Origin: Oscillospiraceae bacterium
GTDB lineage: Bacteria > Bacillota > Clostridia > Oscillospirales > UBA929
Length of the DNA: 39,574 nt
Assembly (NCBI GenBank): GCA_031254195.1
Contig: JAIRUW010000011.1
Location: forward strand, 1 to 39,574
Reading direction: 5' to 3'
The position numbers were made by a program, and so were the translations under genes. Under the pieces are notes generated by a model, which was not told the origin of the DNA, did no database searches, and saw only the letters and a list, made by a program, of their open reading frames with translations. Of the stretch, positions 30,050 through 39,574 are shown piece by piece; position 1 is the stretch's first letter, and each line of letters starts with the position of its first letter.

Positions 30050-32155
30050 TTAATCCTGCGGTACGGCGTCTTTCTTTGAGAGGTTGACGCGCCCTTTCTC
30101 GTCGGTCCCGAGGTATTTTACCCAAACCATGTCCCCGACATTCAAAACATCCTCCACCTTGGCGACACGGAAGTTCTCCAGCTTGGAGATGTGGACCATG
30201 CCCTCCTTGCCCGGCGCGTATTCCACGAACGCCCCGATGGCGATGACGCGGGTGACCTTGCCGTAATAGGAGTCGCCAACCGTCGGCTCAAATACGATAG
30301 AGTTGATGATCTTGAGCGCTCGCTCACAGTCGGCGATATTAATGGCGGCGATGAAAATGCGCCCGTCGTCCTCGATGTCGATCTTGCAGCCTGTGTCGGC
30401 GACGATTTTCTGGATGACGCTGCCGCCCTTGCCGATGACCTCGCGAATTTTCTCCGGGTCGATCTGTGTTTGGATCATCTTGGGCGCGTACGGCGAAAGC
30501 TCGGCGCGCGGCTCAGAGATGCAGGGCAGCATGATTTCGCTGAGGATTTGGAGGCGGCCCTTTTTGGTGATTTCAAAGGCGCTTTTGATGATTTCAGGCG
30601 TCAAGCCGTCAATCTTGAGATCCATTTGGATGGCGGTGATACCGTCTTTGGTGCCGGCTACCTTGAAATCCATGTCGCCGTAGAAATCCTCCACGCCCTG
30701 GATGTCGGCAAAGGTCTTCCAGCTTCCGTCCTCCGCGGTAATCAAGCCGCTGGAGATACCGGCGACCGGAGCCTTGATCGGCACGCCCGCGTCCATCAAT
30801 GCCAGCGTCGAGCCGCAAATGGCGGCCTGCGACGTAGAGCCGTTGGAGGAGAGAATCTCGCTGACCAGACGGATGCAATAGGGGAACTCCGCTTCGGCCG
30901 GTATCATCGGCTCCAGTGCGCGCTCGGCCAGAGCGCCGTGCCCAATCTCGCGGCGGCCGGGGCTGCGCGAGGGGCGGGCCTCCCCGACTGAGTAAGACGG
31001 GAAATTGTAGTGGTGCATATAACGCTTGTATTCGTCGTCGAAGATGTTGTCCAGCTTCTGCTGGTCGGAGATGGTGCCGAGGGTGCAGATGGTCAGCGAT
31101 TGCGTCTGCCCGCGGGTGAACATTCCCGAACCGTGGGCGCGGGGCAGCAATCCTACCCTTGCGTCCAGCGGGCGGATCTCATCCATGCCGCGCCCGTCCA
31201 CGCGCTTTCCATCAAGCAGCCAAGCGCGCACTACGCTCTTTTGCAGCTTATACAGCACCTCGCCCAAGTCGGCGTCCAGCGTCGGGAACCGTTCGGCATA
31301 TTGCCCCGTGATTTCGGCGCGAAGCTCTTTCATACGCGATTCGCGCACATTTTTGTCGTCGGTGTCGAGGCAATGGCGCAGCTTGTCGAGGATAGAGCTG
31401 TTCAACGTGTCGTATAATTCGTCGTTAAAATAACTCTTAACATATTCAAACTTTGGCTTGCCGATCTCTTTTTGGATGTCCGCGATAAACGCGCACAGCT
31501 TTTTGATTTCCTCGTGCGCTTGCATGATGGCGTCGAACATCACATCGTCTGCGACTTCGTTGGCCCCGGCTTCGATCATCACAATCTTCCCCGCCGTACC
31601 CGCGACGGTGAGCTGCAAGGTTGACTTTTCGCGTTCGACGGTAGTGGGGTTCATCACGATTTGCCCGTCTACCAGGCCGACGGCGATACCGGCGATGGGG
31701 CCGGCCCACGGGATGTCGGAGATGGAGAGGGCGATTGAGGCGCCCAGCATGGCGGGGACTTCTGGCGCACAGTCCGGCTCTAAGCTCATCACGGTCGCCG
31801 CGATGGCTACGTCATTGCGCATATTGTCCGGGAAGAGAGGGCGTATGGGGCGGTCTATCAGCCTTGACGCCAGCACGGCCTTCTCGCTGGGGCGGCCTTC
31901 GCGGCGCAGGAAAGAGCCGGGGATGCGGCCGACGGAGTAGAGCCTCTCTTCAAAATCGACCGACAGGGGGAAATAGTCTATGCCTGAGCGGGGCTGTGCC
32001 GCCGCCGTAGCGGTTACCAGAACCGAGGTGTCGCCGTAGCGCACCATGCAGGCGCCTCCGGCCAGCTCCGCCATCATGCCGACCTCCACGCGCAGGGGAC
32101 GGCCTGCCATCATGGTTTCAAAGACCTTGAAGGCGGGGAATTCACGATTTGTCAT
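30050..32155 (-). CDS. pnp: Polyribonucleotide nucleotidyltransferase (PNPase)
   Basis: A phosphorolytic 3'-5' exoribonuclease of 701 residues and a main enzyme of mRNA decay, acting as a trimer. Domains in order: first RNase PH core (about 1-230), helical linker, second RNase PH core (about 310-545) with SRPGRREIGHGALAERAL, SSNGSTSQAAICGS and the catalytic GDMDFKVAGT, then KH (about 555-615, REVIGKGGSVIQKI) and S1 (about 625-695, GKVTRVIAIGAFVEYAPGKEG). Length and layout are normal. The SD AAAGGAA precedes ATG 32155. It follows rpsO on the same strand, a classic order, with a hairpin in the gap that may be an RNase processing site. Confidence 0.98.
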   Translation of the reverse strand: MTNREFPAFKVFETMMAGRPLRVEVGMMAELAGGACMVRYGDTSVLVTATAAAQPRSGIDYFPLSVDFEERLYSVGRIPGSFLRREGRPSEKAVLASRLIDRPIRPLFPDNMRNDVAIAATVMSLEPDCAPEVPAMLGASIALSISDIPWAGPIAGIAVGLVDGQIVMNPTTVEREKSTLQLTVAGTAGKIVMIEAGANEVADDVMFDAIMQAHEEIKKLCAFIADIQKEIGKPKFEYVKSYFNDELYDTLNSSILDKLRHCLDTDDKNVRESRMKELRAEITGQYAERFPTLDADLGEVLYKLQKSVVRAWLLDGKRVDGRGMDEIRPLDARVGLLPRAHGSGMFTRGQTQSLTICTLGTISDQQKLDNIFDDEYKRYMHHYNFPSYSVGEARPSRSPGRREIGHGALAERALEPMIPAEAEFPYCIRLVSEILSSNGSTSQAAICGSTLALMDAGVPIKAPVAGISSGLITAEDGSWKTFADIQGVEDFYGDMDFKVAGTKDGITAIQMDLKIDGLTPEIIKSAFEITKKGRLQILSEIMLPCISEPRAELSPYAPKMIQTQIDPEKIREVIGKGGSVIQKIVADTGCKIDIEDDGRIFIAAINIADCERALKIINSIVFEPTVGDSYYGKVTRVIAIGAFVEYAPGKEGMVHISKLENFRVAKVEDVLNVGDMVWVKYLGTDEKGRVNLSKKDAVPQD

Positions 32156-32173
32156 TTGATAGTTCCTTTCTTT

Positions 32174-32200
32174 GCCGCCCCGCCCAACGCGGGGTCCGGC
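32174..32200 (-). other. Intercistronic hairpin between rpsO and pnp
   Basis: On the minus strand GCCG, a GA bulge, CCCCGC, a 5-nt loop, then GCGGGGCGGC. No T-run follows. In E. coli a structured leader here is cut by RNase III and used for PNPase autocontrol; a similar role is possible but not shown. Confidence 0.5.
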
Positions 32201-32205
32201 GTTTC

Positions 32206-32472
32206 TTACTTACGAAGCCCTAACTTGGCGATCAAGGCTCTGTAGCGCTCAATGTCCTTCTTTTGCAGATAGTCTAACAAACTGCGGCGCTGGCCGACCA
32301 TTTTGAGCAGCCCGCGGCGGGAGTGCTTGTCTTTCTTGTGGACTTTCAGGTGTCCGGTCAGCTGGCTGATGCGTTCGGTGAGGATAGCGACCTGCACTTC
32401 CGGCGAGCCGGTATCGGTCTCGTGCAGGCGGTTTTGCTCGATGACATTGGTCTTCTGCTCTTTGAGCAACAT
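32206..32472 (-). CDS. rpsO: Small ribosomal subunit protein uS15
   Basis: An 88-residue 30S protein that binds 16S rRNA early in assembly. The sequence is canonical ([42 protein letters not shown]). ATG 32472 has AGAAAGGTG 8 nt upstream; a longer in-frame version starting at 32532 does not fit the family. It is the first gene of the rpsO-pnp operon, with a promoter about 100 nt upstream. Confidence 0.98.
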   Translation of the reverse strand: MLLKEQKTNVIEQNRLHETDTGSPEVQVAILTERISQLTGHLKVHKKDKHSRRGLLKMVGQRRSLLDYLQKKDIERYRALIAKLGLRK

Positions 32473-32577
32473 GGTAAATTCACCTTTCTTCTTATCCCCG
32501 CGGCGCGGCGTAAGGGGGCGGTGAACCCGCAAACAAAGCGCCGGGGCTATGATTCACGCGGCAATGCGCGCGAAAGC

Positions 32578-32606
32578 ATTGTATCACGCGCATCTAAAAA
32601 AGTAAA
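32578..32606 (-). promoter_or_regulatory. rpsO-pnp promoter
   Basis: On the minus strand TTTACT (32606-32601), 17-bp spacer, TACAAT (32583-32578). It gives a leader of about 100 nt with GC-rich inverted repeats, possibly used for S15 autoregulation. Confidence 0.6.
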
Positions 32607-32651
32607 GGTTTTTTTCCGGCGCGTTTTTGACCTGAAATTACAGCAGGGGAC

Positions 32652-32680
32652 TTGAATTTACCACGATAATAGACTATCAT
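32652..32680 (+). promoter_or_regulatory. Promoter of the HPt-like/REC gene
   Basis: TTGAAT (32652-32657), 17-bp spacer, TATCAT (32675-32680), 25 bp before the ATG. Confidence 0.6.
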
Positions 32681-32705
32681 AGAAGGTGGAAGGGAGTGCC
32701 GCAAC

Positions 32706-33461
32706 ATGATTGATAAAGACCGCCTGCTCGGGGTCGCGGGCTTGAACCTCTCGGGACAATTGGAGAAGATGAACGAAAGCCAGCTGGAAGCCTATGCCCA
32801 CAGCCTCAATTCCTTTGTGGAGGCTTTTCCGAGGCTGGACGCGAACATCAAAAGCGCGTTGACAGCGAAGGATTACGACGCTCTTTCCAAGCATATCGAA
32901 GCCGCCTGCGAGATGCTCAACGGCATTTACGCCAACGATCTGGCAAAGGATTGCCTTGCACAAACCGGCGGGCTGCACGATCAAGACCATGAGAAGCTCG
33001 AAGCATACCTGACAGATTTCACGACCACCGTATCCACGTTGTCCATCGACATCCAAATGGCGGAGTATAAGGAGAAAGACGAACCGTCCGGCGCGGGCGC
33101 CGAGAGTGGAGGCACCATTTTAGCGGTGGACGACGCGGCCTTCTTCCTCAACAGGATCAAGGGGTTTTTGCAGGATACGCCGTATAAGCTGGTCTGCATG
33201 ACCTCCGCCACGACCGCGCTGCGTTTCCTCGAAAGCAATAAGCCCAATCTGTTTATTCTGGATATTGACATGCCGGAAATGGACGGATATGAGTTGATCA
33301 AGAGGATACGCCAGGCAGGACATACGGCTCCGGTCATCTTCCTGACCGGCAACGCCACGCGGGATTATGTGGTCAAAGCGATCAAGGCGGGGGCGGCGGA
33401 CTTCCTCGTAAAGCCTGCCAGCAGGGAACAGGTCCTCGACAGGATCGGCAAATTCATATAA
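32706..33461 (+). CDS. Response regulator with N-terminal HPt-like helical domain
   Basis: A 251-residue signalling protein. Residues about 1-118 are an all-helical segment whose spacing resembles an HPt domain (FPRLDANIKSALTAKDYDAL then SKHIEAACEMLNGIYAND). His-63 aligns roughly with the phospho-histidine, but the usual H-x-L-K-G signature is absent, so it may be a degenerate HPt. A short linker leads to a C-terminal receiver (about 136-250) with DD (142-143), phospho-acceptor Asp-186, Thr-214 and Lys-236, all canonical. There is no output domain. The SD is GGGAG. The pullulanase gene starts 21 bp after its stop, so they may be co-transcribed. No kinase is nearby. Confidence 0.82.
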   Translation: MIDKDRLLGVAGLNLSGQLEKMNESQLEAYAHSLNSFVEAFPRLDANIKSALTAKDYDALSKHIEAACEMLNGIYANDLAKDCLAQTGGLHDQDHEKLEAYLTDFTTTVSTLSIDIQMAEYKEKDEPSGAGAESGGTILAVDDAAFFLNRIKGFLQDTPYKLVCMTSATTALRFLESNKPNLFILDIDMPEMDGYELIKRIRQAGHTAPVIFLTGNATRDYVVKAIKAGAADFLVKPASREQVLDRIGKFI

Positions 33462-33482
33462 CGCCGGGAGGTATTCACTGAT

Positions 33483-36400
33483 ATGAAACGGTTTGTTTCC
33501 TTGAGCCTCGCGATTCTGTTGATGCTCGCGTTCGCGCCTGCGGCCCGTCAGGCAGGGGATGTGGAAATCATCATCCACTACCAGCGCGCGGACGGCGACT
33601 ATGAAAAGTGGAATATCTGGTCATGGGCCGCCGGAAAGGACGGCGCGGCTTACCCCTTCAACGGTACGGACGACTTCGGGATGGTGGCTGCCTTCACAAT
33701 ACCCAACGCCGAGACCAGCGTAGGCTTCATCGTACGCACCGACTCCTGGGAAAAGGATGTGCCGGCGGACCGGTATATCGACCTGACGCTGGGCAATGAG
33801 ATATGGGTCTATACGGGAGAGCCGGAGTTTTTCTACAACCCGCCGGAAGGGTACGGCGATATGGTTGAGTATGACGAACTGGAGCTTATCATCCACCGCC
33901 ACCGCTATGACGGCGCGTATGAGCGGGAGGACGCACAAATCGAAAGCCCCTACGTCGAAAAAAATGTCAGCCCCTATCAAGAAGCCGCGCTTGTGGGCGA
34001 GGATGACTTCGGCATTGTTTATCACTTGACGTTGAACAATGTCAACAGCCGCCAAAGATACCAGCTCCTCTTCGCCATCGACGGCAGGGGCATGGGCTAC
34101 GCGGAGTATTTCGATTTAGCGCTGAGCAAGGTGCCGGAAGGAGAAAAGACGCTGGTGGTATACGCGGTGCAAGGCTGGCGCACATTACAATACGGGGAAA
34201 TGCCGGTTATCGAAACGGCGGTTAGAGGCGCCACAATCGAAGGGCCGGATCTCGTCAGCGTCACATTGTCGTATCCGGTAAAGGTGACCGGAGGGCTTGA
34301 AGGTTTCCGCCTGACCGATTCAGGCAGCAGGGAAGTGGCATTATCGTCCGTCACAAGGCTTAACCCGCCGGACGCCGAGGCGGATGTAAACTCCCTTACG
34401 GATGCCGATTATGACAATGCCTTTTTGCTGGAAACGGCAGAACCGGTCGATTTAAGCGAAGTGTATACCGTCTCCAAAGACGGCTATGAAGAAAAGACCG
34501 CCGCAATCGGCGTTACTCTCTTCGGAAGTGAGGGATTCGAGCAGATGTACACGTATGACGGCGCGCTTGGCGCGCTTTACGGCAAAGACAAAACCACCTT
34601 CCGCCTTTGGGCGCCGACCGCGATCGAGGCAAGGGTCAACCTGTATCCGGCCGGCAACGGCTCCGATCCTTCCGAAACGCTGGAGATGAAACGTCTGGAA
34701 AAAGGCGTCTGGGAGGCCGAGAAGGCAGGCGATTTGAAAAACACCTACTATACCTATACCGTGAACGTCAACGGCGCGGAGAACGAGGCGGTGGACCCGT
34801 ATGCCAAGGCGGCGGGCGTCAACGGCTTGCGGGGTATGGTGGTTGACTTGGAAGCGACAAACCCGTCCGGCTGGGAGGAAGACAAAGCCCCGCCGTTCCT
34901 CCACCCGACCGACGCTGTCCTCTATGAGCTGCATGTCCGCGACTTCTCCATCGCCAAGAACTCCGGGATGGCCAACAAAGGGAAATACCTCGCCTTTACC
35001 GAGACCGGGACGAAAAACGATGAAGGGCTGGCGACCGGGATAGACCATTTGGCCGAAATGGGCGTGACACACGTTCACCTGCTGCCCGTCTTTGACTTCC
35101 GCACCGTTGATGAATCCAAGCTCAACGTACCACAATTCAACTGGGGGTACGACCCTGAAAACTACAACATACCGGAGGGGTCGTACTCCACCGATCCCTA
35201 TGACGGAAACGTGCGGATTACCGAGTTCAAACAGATGGTGCAAAGCCTGCACAGCAACGGGATCCGGGTGGTCATGGATGTGGTTTACAATCACACCAGC
35301 AGGTCGTCCGACAGCAACCTCAACCTGCTGGTGCCCAATTACTATTACCGGATGAACGACGCGGGCGGCTTTGCCAACGGTTCGGCCTGCGGCAATGAGA
35401 CGGCCTCCGAGCGGAGCATGGTGCGTAAGTTTATCATAGACTCGGTGGTTTACTGGGCAACCGAATATAACATAGACGGCTTCCGCTTTGATTTGATGGC
35501 GCTGCACGACATCGAGACGATGAACGCCGTCCGCGCCGCGCTGGATGAGATCGACCCCTCCATCCTCCTCTACGGCGAAGGCTGGCACGCCGGAGGGACG
35601 CCGCTCCCCGAGGAGCTTCAGGCGAACAAAGCCAACACGGGCTTGCTGGACGAGCGGATTGCCGCCTTCTCCGACGATATACGCGACGGTATTAAAGGGC
35701 ATGTTTTTCAGGAAGAGAATCCGGGATTTATCAACGGGAACCACAACGAATGGCGGGAAAACGTAAAATTCGGCATAACCGGGTCGGTGTTCCACCCGCA
35801 GGTGGACTATTCCAAGCTCAGGGACGGCTACGCGTCCGCGCCGTGGGCGAAAGCTCCCTCGCAGACAATCACCTATGCGTCCGCGCATGACAATCTGACC
35901 CTTTGGGATAAATTCAAAGCGTCCCGCCCCGATCTGCGGGAGGACGAATGGCTGCGGATGAACAAGCTCTCGGCGCTGCTGGTCTTTACCTCGCAGGGGA
36001 TACCGTTCTTCCAGGCGGGCGAGGAGTTTGCCCGGACAAAATACGGCGAGCACAACAGCTATGAGTCACCCGACGCGATCAATCAGCTGGACTGGAAGCG
36101 GAAGTCGAATTACAATGATTTGGTGGAATATTACAAGGGCTTGATTGAACTGCGGAAGGCGCGGCCTTCCTTTAGGTTGCAAACAGCCGATGAGATTGCC
36201 GCCGCCATCAGCTTTTTGCCAACGGAGCAGCAAGTGCTGGCATACACGCTGGATACCCCTGACGGGCCGATGGTAGTGGCGGTCAACGCCGACAGCGTCG
36301 AGCGTTCGCTTTCGCTGCCAATGGCGGGATGGGATATTCTGGTTGACGGAAACCATGCCGGCACAGGCACAATCGGCCGGGTCGAAGGCGATACGCTGAT

Positions 36401-36605
36401 TATGCCGGCGCTGACGGGCTTTGTGCTGGCACAGCGGACAGGGGACGGCTCAGCGCTCCCGGAAACATCGCCGGAGGCGGGGAATGGGGACAGCCAAGAG
36501 GAAGGCGGCGGGCGAGGCCTCTGGCCCATTGTATTGGGCATAGTGGGGATTGTGCTGGCAGGGGGCGCGGCGGTTTGGGTCTTCCTGCGAAGAAAGAATA
36601 AGTAG
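33483..36605 (+). CDS. Type I pullulanase (GH13), secreted and membrane-anchored
   Basis: An extracellular debranching enzyme of 1040 residues hydrolysing alpha-1,6 bonds in pullulan, starch or glycogen. Order: signal peptide (about 1-24), two PUD/CBM41-like starch-binding modules (about 27-115 and 131-235, both with a W-Y-type VEIIIHYQR / LELIIHRHRYDG start), a linker region, CBM48 (about 360-455), the GH13 barrel (about 470-890), and a C-terminal beta domain. The barrel carries NWGYDPENYNIPEGSYS, MDVVYNHT, nucleophile Asp-670 in GFRFDLMAL, acid/base Glu-699 in LYGEGWH and ASAHDNLTLWD. A Gly/Glu-rich spacer then precedes a single C-terminal TM helix (about 1015-1036) and RRKNK, so the enzyme is held on the cell surface. 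There is no sortase motif. The SD GGGAGG precedes ATG 33483. Confidence 0.95.
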   Translation: MKRFVSLSLAILLMLAFAPAARQAGDVEIIIHYQRADGDYEKWNIWSWAAGKDGAAYPFNGTDDFGMVAAFTIPNAETSVGFIVRTDSWEKDVPADRYIDLTLGNEIWVYTGEPEFFYNPPEGYGDMVEYDELELIIHRHRYDGAYEREDAQIESPYVEKNVSPYQEAALVGEDDFGIVYHLTLNNVNSRQRYQLLFAIDGRGMGYAEYFDLALSKVPEGEKTLVVYAVQGWRTLQYGEMPVIETAVRGATIEGPDLVSVTLSYPVKVTGGLEGFRLTDSGSREVALSSVTRLNPPDAEADVNSLTDADYDNAFLLETAEPVDLSEVYTVSKDGYEEKTAAIGVTLFGSEGFEQMYTYDGALGALYGKDKTTFRLWAPTAIEARVNLYPAGNGSDPSETLEMKRLEKGVWEAEKAGDLKNTYYTYTVNVNGAENEAVDPYAKAAGVNGLRGMVVDLEATNPSGWEEDKAPPFLHPTDAVLYELHVRDFSIAKNSGMANKGKYLAFTETGTKNDEGLATGIDHLAEMGVTHVHLLPVFDFRTVDESKLNVPQFNWGYDPENYNIPEGSYSTDPYDGNVRITEFKQMVQSLHSNGIRVVMDVVYNHTSRSSDSNLNLLVPNYYYRMNDAGGFANGSACGNETASERSMVRKFIIDSVVYWATEYNIDGFRFDLMALHDIETMNAVRAALDEIDPSILLYGEGWHAGGTPLPEELQANKANTGLLDERIAAFSDDIRDGIKGHVFQEENPGFINGNHNEWRENVKFGITGSVFHPQVDYSKLRDGYASAPWAKAPSQTITYASAHDNLTLWDKFKASRPDLREDEWLRMNKLSALLVFTSQGIPFFQAGEEFARTKYGEHNSYESPDAINQLDWKRKSNYNDLVEYYKGLIELRKARPSFRLQTADEIAAAISFLPTEQQVLAYTLDTPDGPMVVAVNADSVERSLSLPMAGWDILVDGNHAGTGTIGRVEGDTLIMPALTGFVLAQRTGDGSALPETSPEAGNGDSQEEGGGRGLWPIVLGIVGIVLAGGAAVWVFLRRKNK

Positions 36606-36607
36606 GC

Positions 36608-36639
36608 GAATAAGCCCCGTCTTACAGACGGGGCTTATT

Positions 36640-36640
<1 letters not shown>
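36608..36640. terminator. Bidirectional terminator between pullulanase and copA
   Basis: A perfect 14-bp stem GAATAAGCCCCGTC / GACGGGGCTTATTC with loop TTACA lies between convergent genes. It starts 3 bp after the pullulanase stop and reaches the copA stop. Confidence 0.85.
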
Positions 36641-38757
<2,117 letters not shown>

Positions 38758-38781
38758 ATGGATTGCTCCTTTCAACAGTCT

Positions 38782-38811
38782 ATAATACTACTTTAACAGT
38801 TATTTATACAA
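38782..38811 (-). promoter_or_regulatory. copA promoter
   Basis: On the minus strand TTGTAT (38811-38806), 18-bp spacer, TATTAT (38787-38782), 24 bp before the ATG. Its -35 directly abuts the -35 of the divergent HxlR gene. Confidence 0.55.
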
Positions 38812-38841
38812 TTGCAAGTACGCACTTTATTGTGCTATAAT
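38812..38841 (+). promoter_or_regulatory. HxlR gene promoter
   Basis: TTGCAA (38812-38817), 18-bp spacer, TATAAT (38836-38841). The spacer contains the small dyad GCAC-6-GTGC (38822-38835). Confidence 0.65.
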
Positions 38842-38871
38842 ACCCATAATGATACCAAGGGGGGTGAACGC

Positions 38872-39237
38872 GTGAAGCACGGCTGCAATGACTGCAACTG
38901 CCCCGTGGACGCCACGCTGGACATGGTAGGCGGGAAGTATAAATCCCTCATTCTGTGGCACCTGCTTGACACGACGTTGCGTTTCGGCGAACTGCGCAAG
39001 CGTATACCGCAGGCCACACCGAAAATGCTCACCCAGCAGCTGCGGGAGCTGGAGGAGGCAACCCTCGTCGTCCGTACGGTGTATCCGGTCGTGCCGCCTA
39101 AGGTGGAATACGCGCTGTCTGATTTAGGGCGGAGCATCAAACCGATTTTGGAAGCCATGTTTGACTGGGGCGCGGAGTATCTCAAGGCTAACGGCAAAGA
39201 AAGCAACTGCTCGATGACGGCCCGGTCCGCTCGTTGA
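38872..39237 (+). CDS. HxlR-family regulator with N-terminal CxxCxC motif
   Basis: A 121-residue winged-helix DNA-binding protein (DUF24/HxlR). The family pattern is clear: CPVDATLDMVGGKYKSLILW, FGELRKRIPQATPKMLTQQL and VPPKVEYALSDLGRSI. HxlR proteins usually have one conserved Cys before PV, used as a redox or electrophile sensor. Here three cysteines occur as CNDCNC (Cys-5, 8, 10), plus one near the C-terminus (SNCS). GTG 38872 follows a GGGGGG SD at 7 nt; upstream codons lack one. Divergence from copA with abutting promoters suggests it controls the copper ATPase, perhaps by sensing metal or thiol state. This is inference, since copper control is normally by CsoR, CopY or CueR. Confidence 0.9.
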   Translation: MKHGCNDCNCPVDATLDMVGGKYKSLILWHLLDTTLRFGELRKRIPQATPKMLTQQLRELEEATLVVRTVYPVVPPKVEYALSDLGRSIKPILEAMFDWGAEYLKANGKESNCSMTARSAR

Positions 39238-39304
39238 CATCCGCTGCTGTATATGATAGTCTGCATATTACAGCGAAAGAGCAACGAGCCGGCGGTCTTT
39301 GTCC

Positions 39305-39332
39305 CTAACGCCAAGCGTATGCTAGGCGTTAG
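39305..39332. other. Leader hairpin before the last gene
   Basis: CTAACGCC / GGCGTTAG, 8-bp stem, with a further AGC/GCT pair inside after an A-A mismatch and the loop GTAT. It lies just before a GGGGG SD. The interval 39238-39345 otherwise shows no gene. Confidence 0.55.
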
Positions 39333-39345
39333 AGGGGGTGGTGCG

Positions 39346-39474
39346 ATGCAGTACATCGTCGAGGTTCGCATACTATTATGGGAGGCTGATTCCTATGAAA
39401 AAACTCCTGAGCTTCGCCCTAGCCCTCGCCCTGCTGTTGGCGCTTGTCGTGGCGTCTGTCGCGTTCGCGTCTGA
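39346..39474 (+). other. Possible upstream ORF or relic of a small membrane-peptide gene
   Basis: ATG 39346 follows GGGGG at 7-8 nt and starts MQYIVEVRILLWEA before entering another frame of the downstream gene, stopping at 39474. The start resembles MEYIV-type short membrane peptides that I recall from gut Clostridia, but the rest does not, so it may be a decayed copy or an uORF. Confidence 0.25.
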
Positions 39475-39574
39475 TACTGTTACGGAGCGTTACCTGACTG
39501 ACGCAGACAGGCAAATTATCGCTAACGCCGACGCAAGACGCGAAGCCATATTGAACTCCCCCACGACCGTCACG
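39395..39574 (+). CDS. Secreted protein, N-terminal fragment (cut by window end)
   Basis: The first 60 codons of an exported protein. MKKLLS is followed by a hydrophobic core (FALALALLLALVVASVAF) and a probable signal peptidase I site AFA-SD (after about residue 24). The mature start DTVTERYLTDADRQIIANAD is hydrophilic and helical, with no recognisable domain. GGGAGG lies 9 nt upstream of ATG 39395. The remainder is outside the window, so no function can be given. Confidence 0.75.
   Translation, partial: MKKLLSFALALALLLALVVASVAFASDTVTERYLTDADRQIIANADARREAILNSPTTVT

Noticed and set aside
34452..36053. 533-codon minus-strand open frame opposite pullulanase
   Set aside because: It is wholly antisense to a gene with catalytic residues in place, has no SD, and its translation shows no family signature.

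Overview
The window (about 39.6 kb, moderately GC-rich) reads as chromosomal DNA of a spore-forming, Gram-positive anaerobe of the class Clostridia. Supporting evidence: a complete cotJA-cotJB-cotJC spore-coat operon, LexA with a Firmicutes-type SOS box, strong Shine-Dalgarno sequences in front of nearly every gene with GTG and TTG starts in use, sigma-A promoters of the form TTGNNN-17-TATAAT, and the linked rpsO-pnp genes followed by an M16 protease and prmA. No phage, plasmid, insertion sequence, CRISPR array, tRNA or rRNA gene was recognised.

Layout. 1-3.2 kb: a MagIII-like DNA glycosylase (cut by the window edge), a small clostridial protein with an aromatic/basic tail, a cytoplasmic GH29 alpha-L-fucosidase, and lexA with its own operator. 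3.4-6.8 kb: a dCache chemoreceptor and a degenerate EAL-HDOD signalling protein. 6.8-9.3 kb: a GNAT acetyltransferase, an unusual C_GCAxxG_C_C-GNAT fusion and a lipoprotein. 9.4-11.4 kb: a YtrA-type GntR/ABC transporter operon with a visible operator. 11.4-12.7 kb: an APH-fold kinase overlapping a Nudix hydrolase. 12.6-18.4 kb: two REC-HD-GYP proteins on either side of cotJABC, the second translationally coupled to a large CPA2-type cation/proton antiporter with two RCK_C domains. 18.4-22 kb: an OFA-family MFS transporter, an XRE-cupin regulator and a medium-chain acyl-CoA synthetase in one operon, whose leader holds a possible small membrane protein and an intrinsic terminator. 22.3-25.6 kb: a divergent, shortened KdpD/KdpE-like two-component system, an array of tandem repeats that looks like a response-regulator site, a MITE-like palindrome and a secreted protein of unknown function. 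25.7-27.2 kb: CorA, ribosomal protein L28 and a ribbon-helix-helix protein. 27.2-32.5 kb (minus strand): rpsO-pnp-M16 protease-prmA-BrkB. 32.7-36.6 kb: an HPt-like/REC protein and a membrane-anchored pullulanase. 36.6-39.2 kb: a copper-type P1B ATPase divergent from a Cys-rich HxlR regulator. The window ends inside a secreted protein gene.

Much of the window is signal transduction and ion or solute traffic: a chemoreceptor, EAL-like/HDOD, two HD-GYP proteins, a Kdp-like pair, an RCK-gated antiporter, CorA and CopA. Carbohydrate use (fucosidase, pullulanase) fits a gut or biomass-degrading habitat. I see no obvious new defence or mobile system. The observations most worth checking are the leader of the OFA operon (small membrane ORF with an apparent AUA/AUC start, followed by a terminator), the Cys-rich HxlR/copA pair with abutting -35 boxes, the tandem 11-bp repeats after the KdpE-like gene, the HD-GYP/antiporter coupling, and the redox-GNAT fusion.
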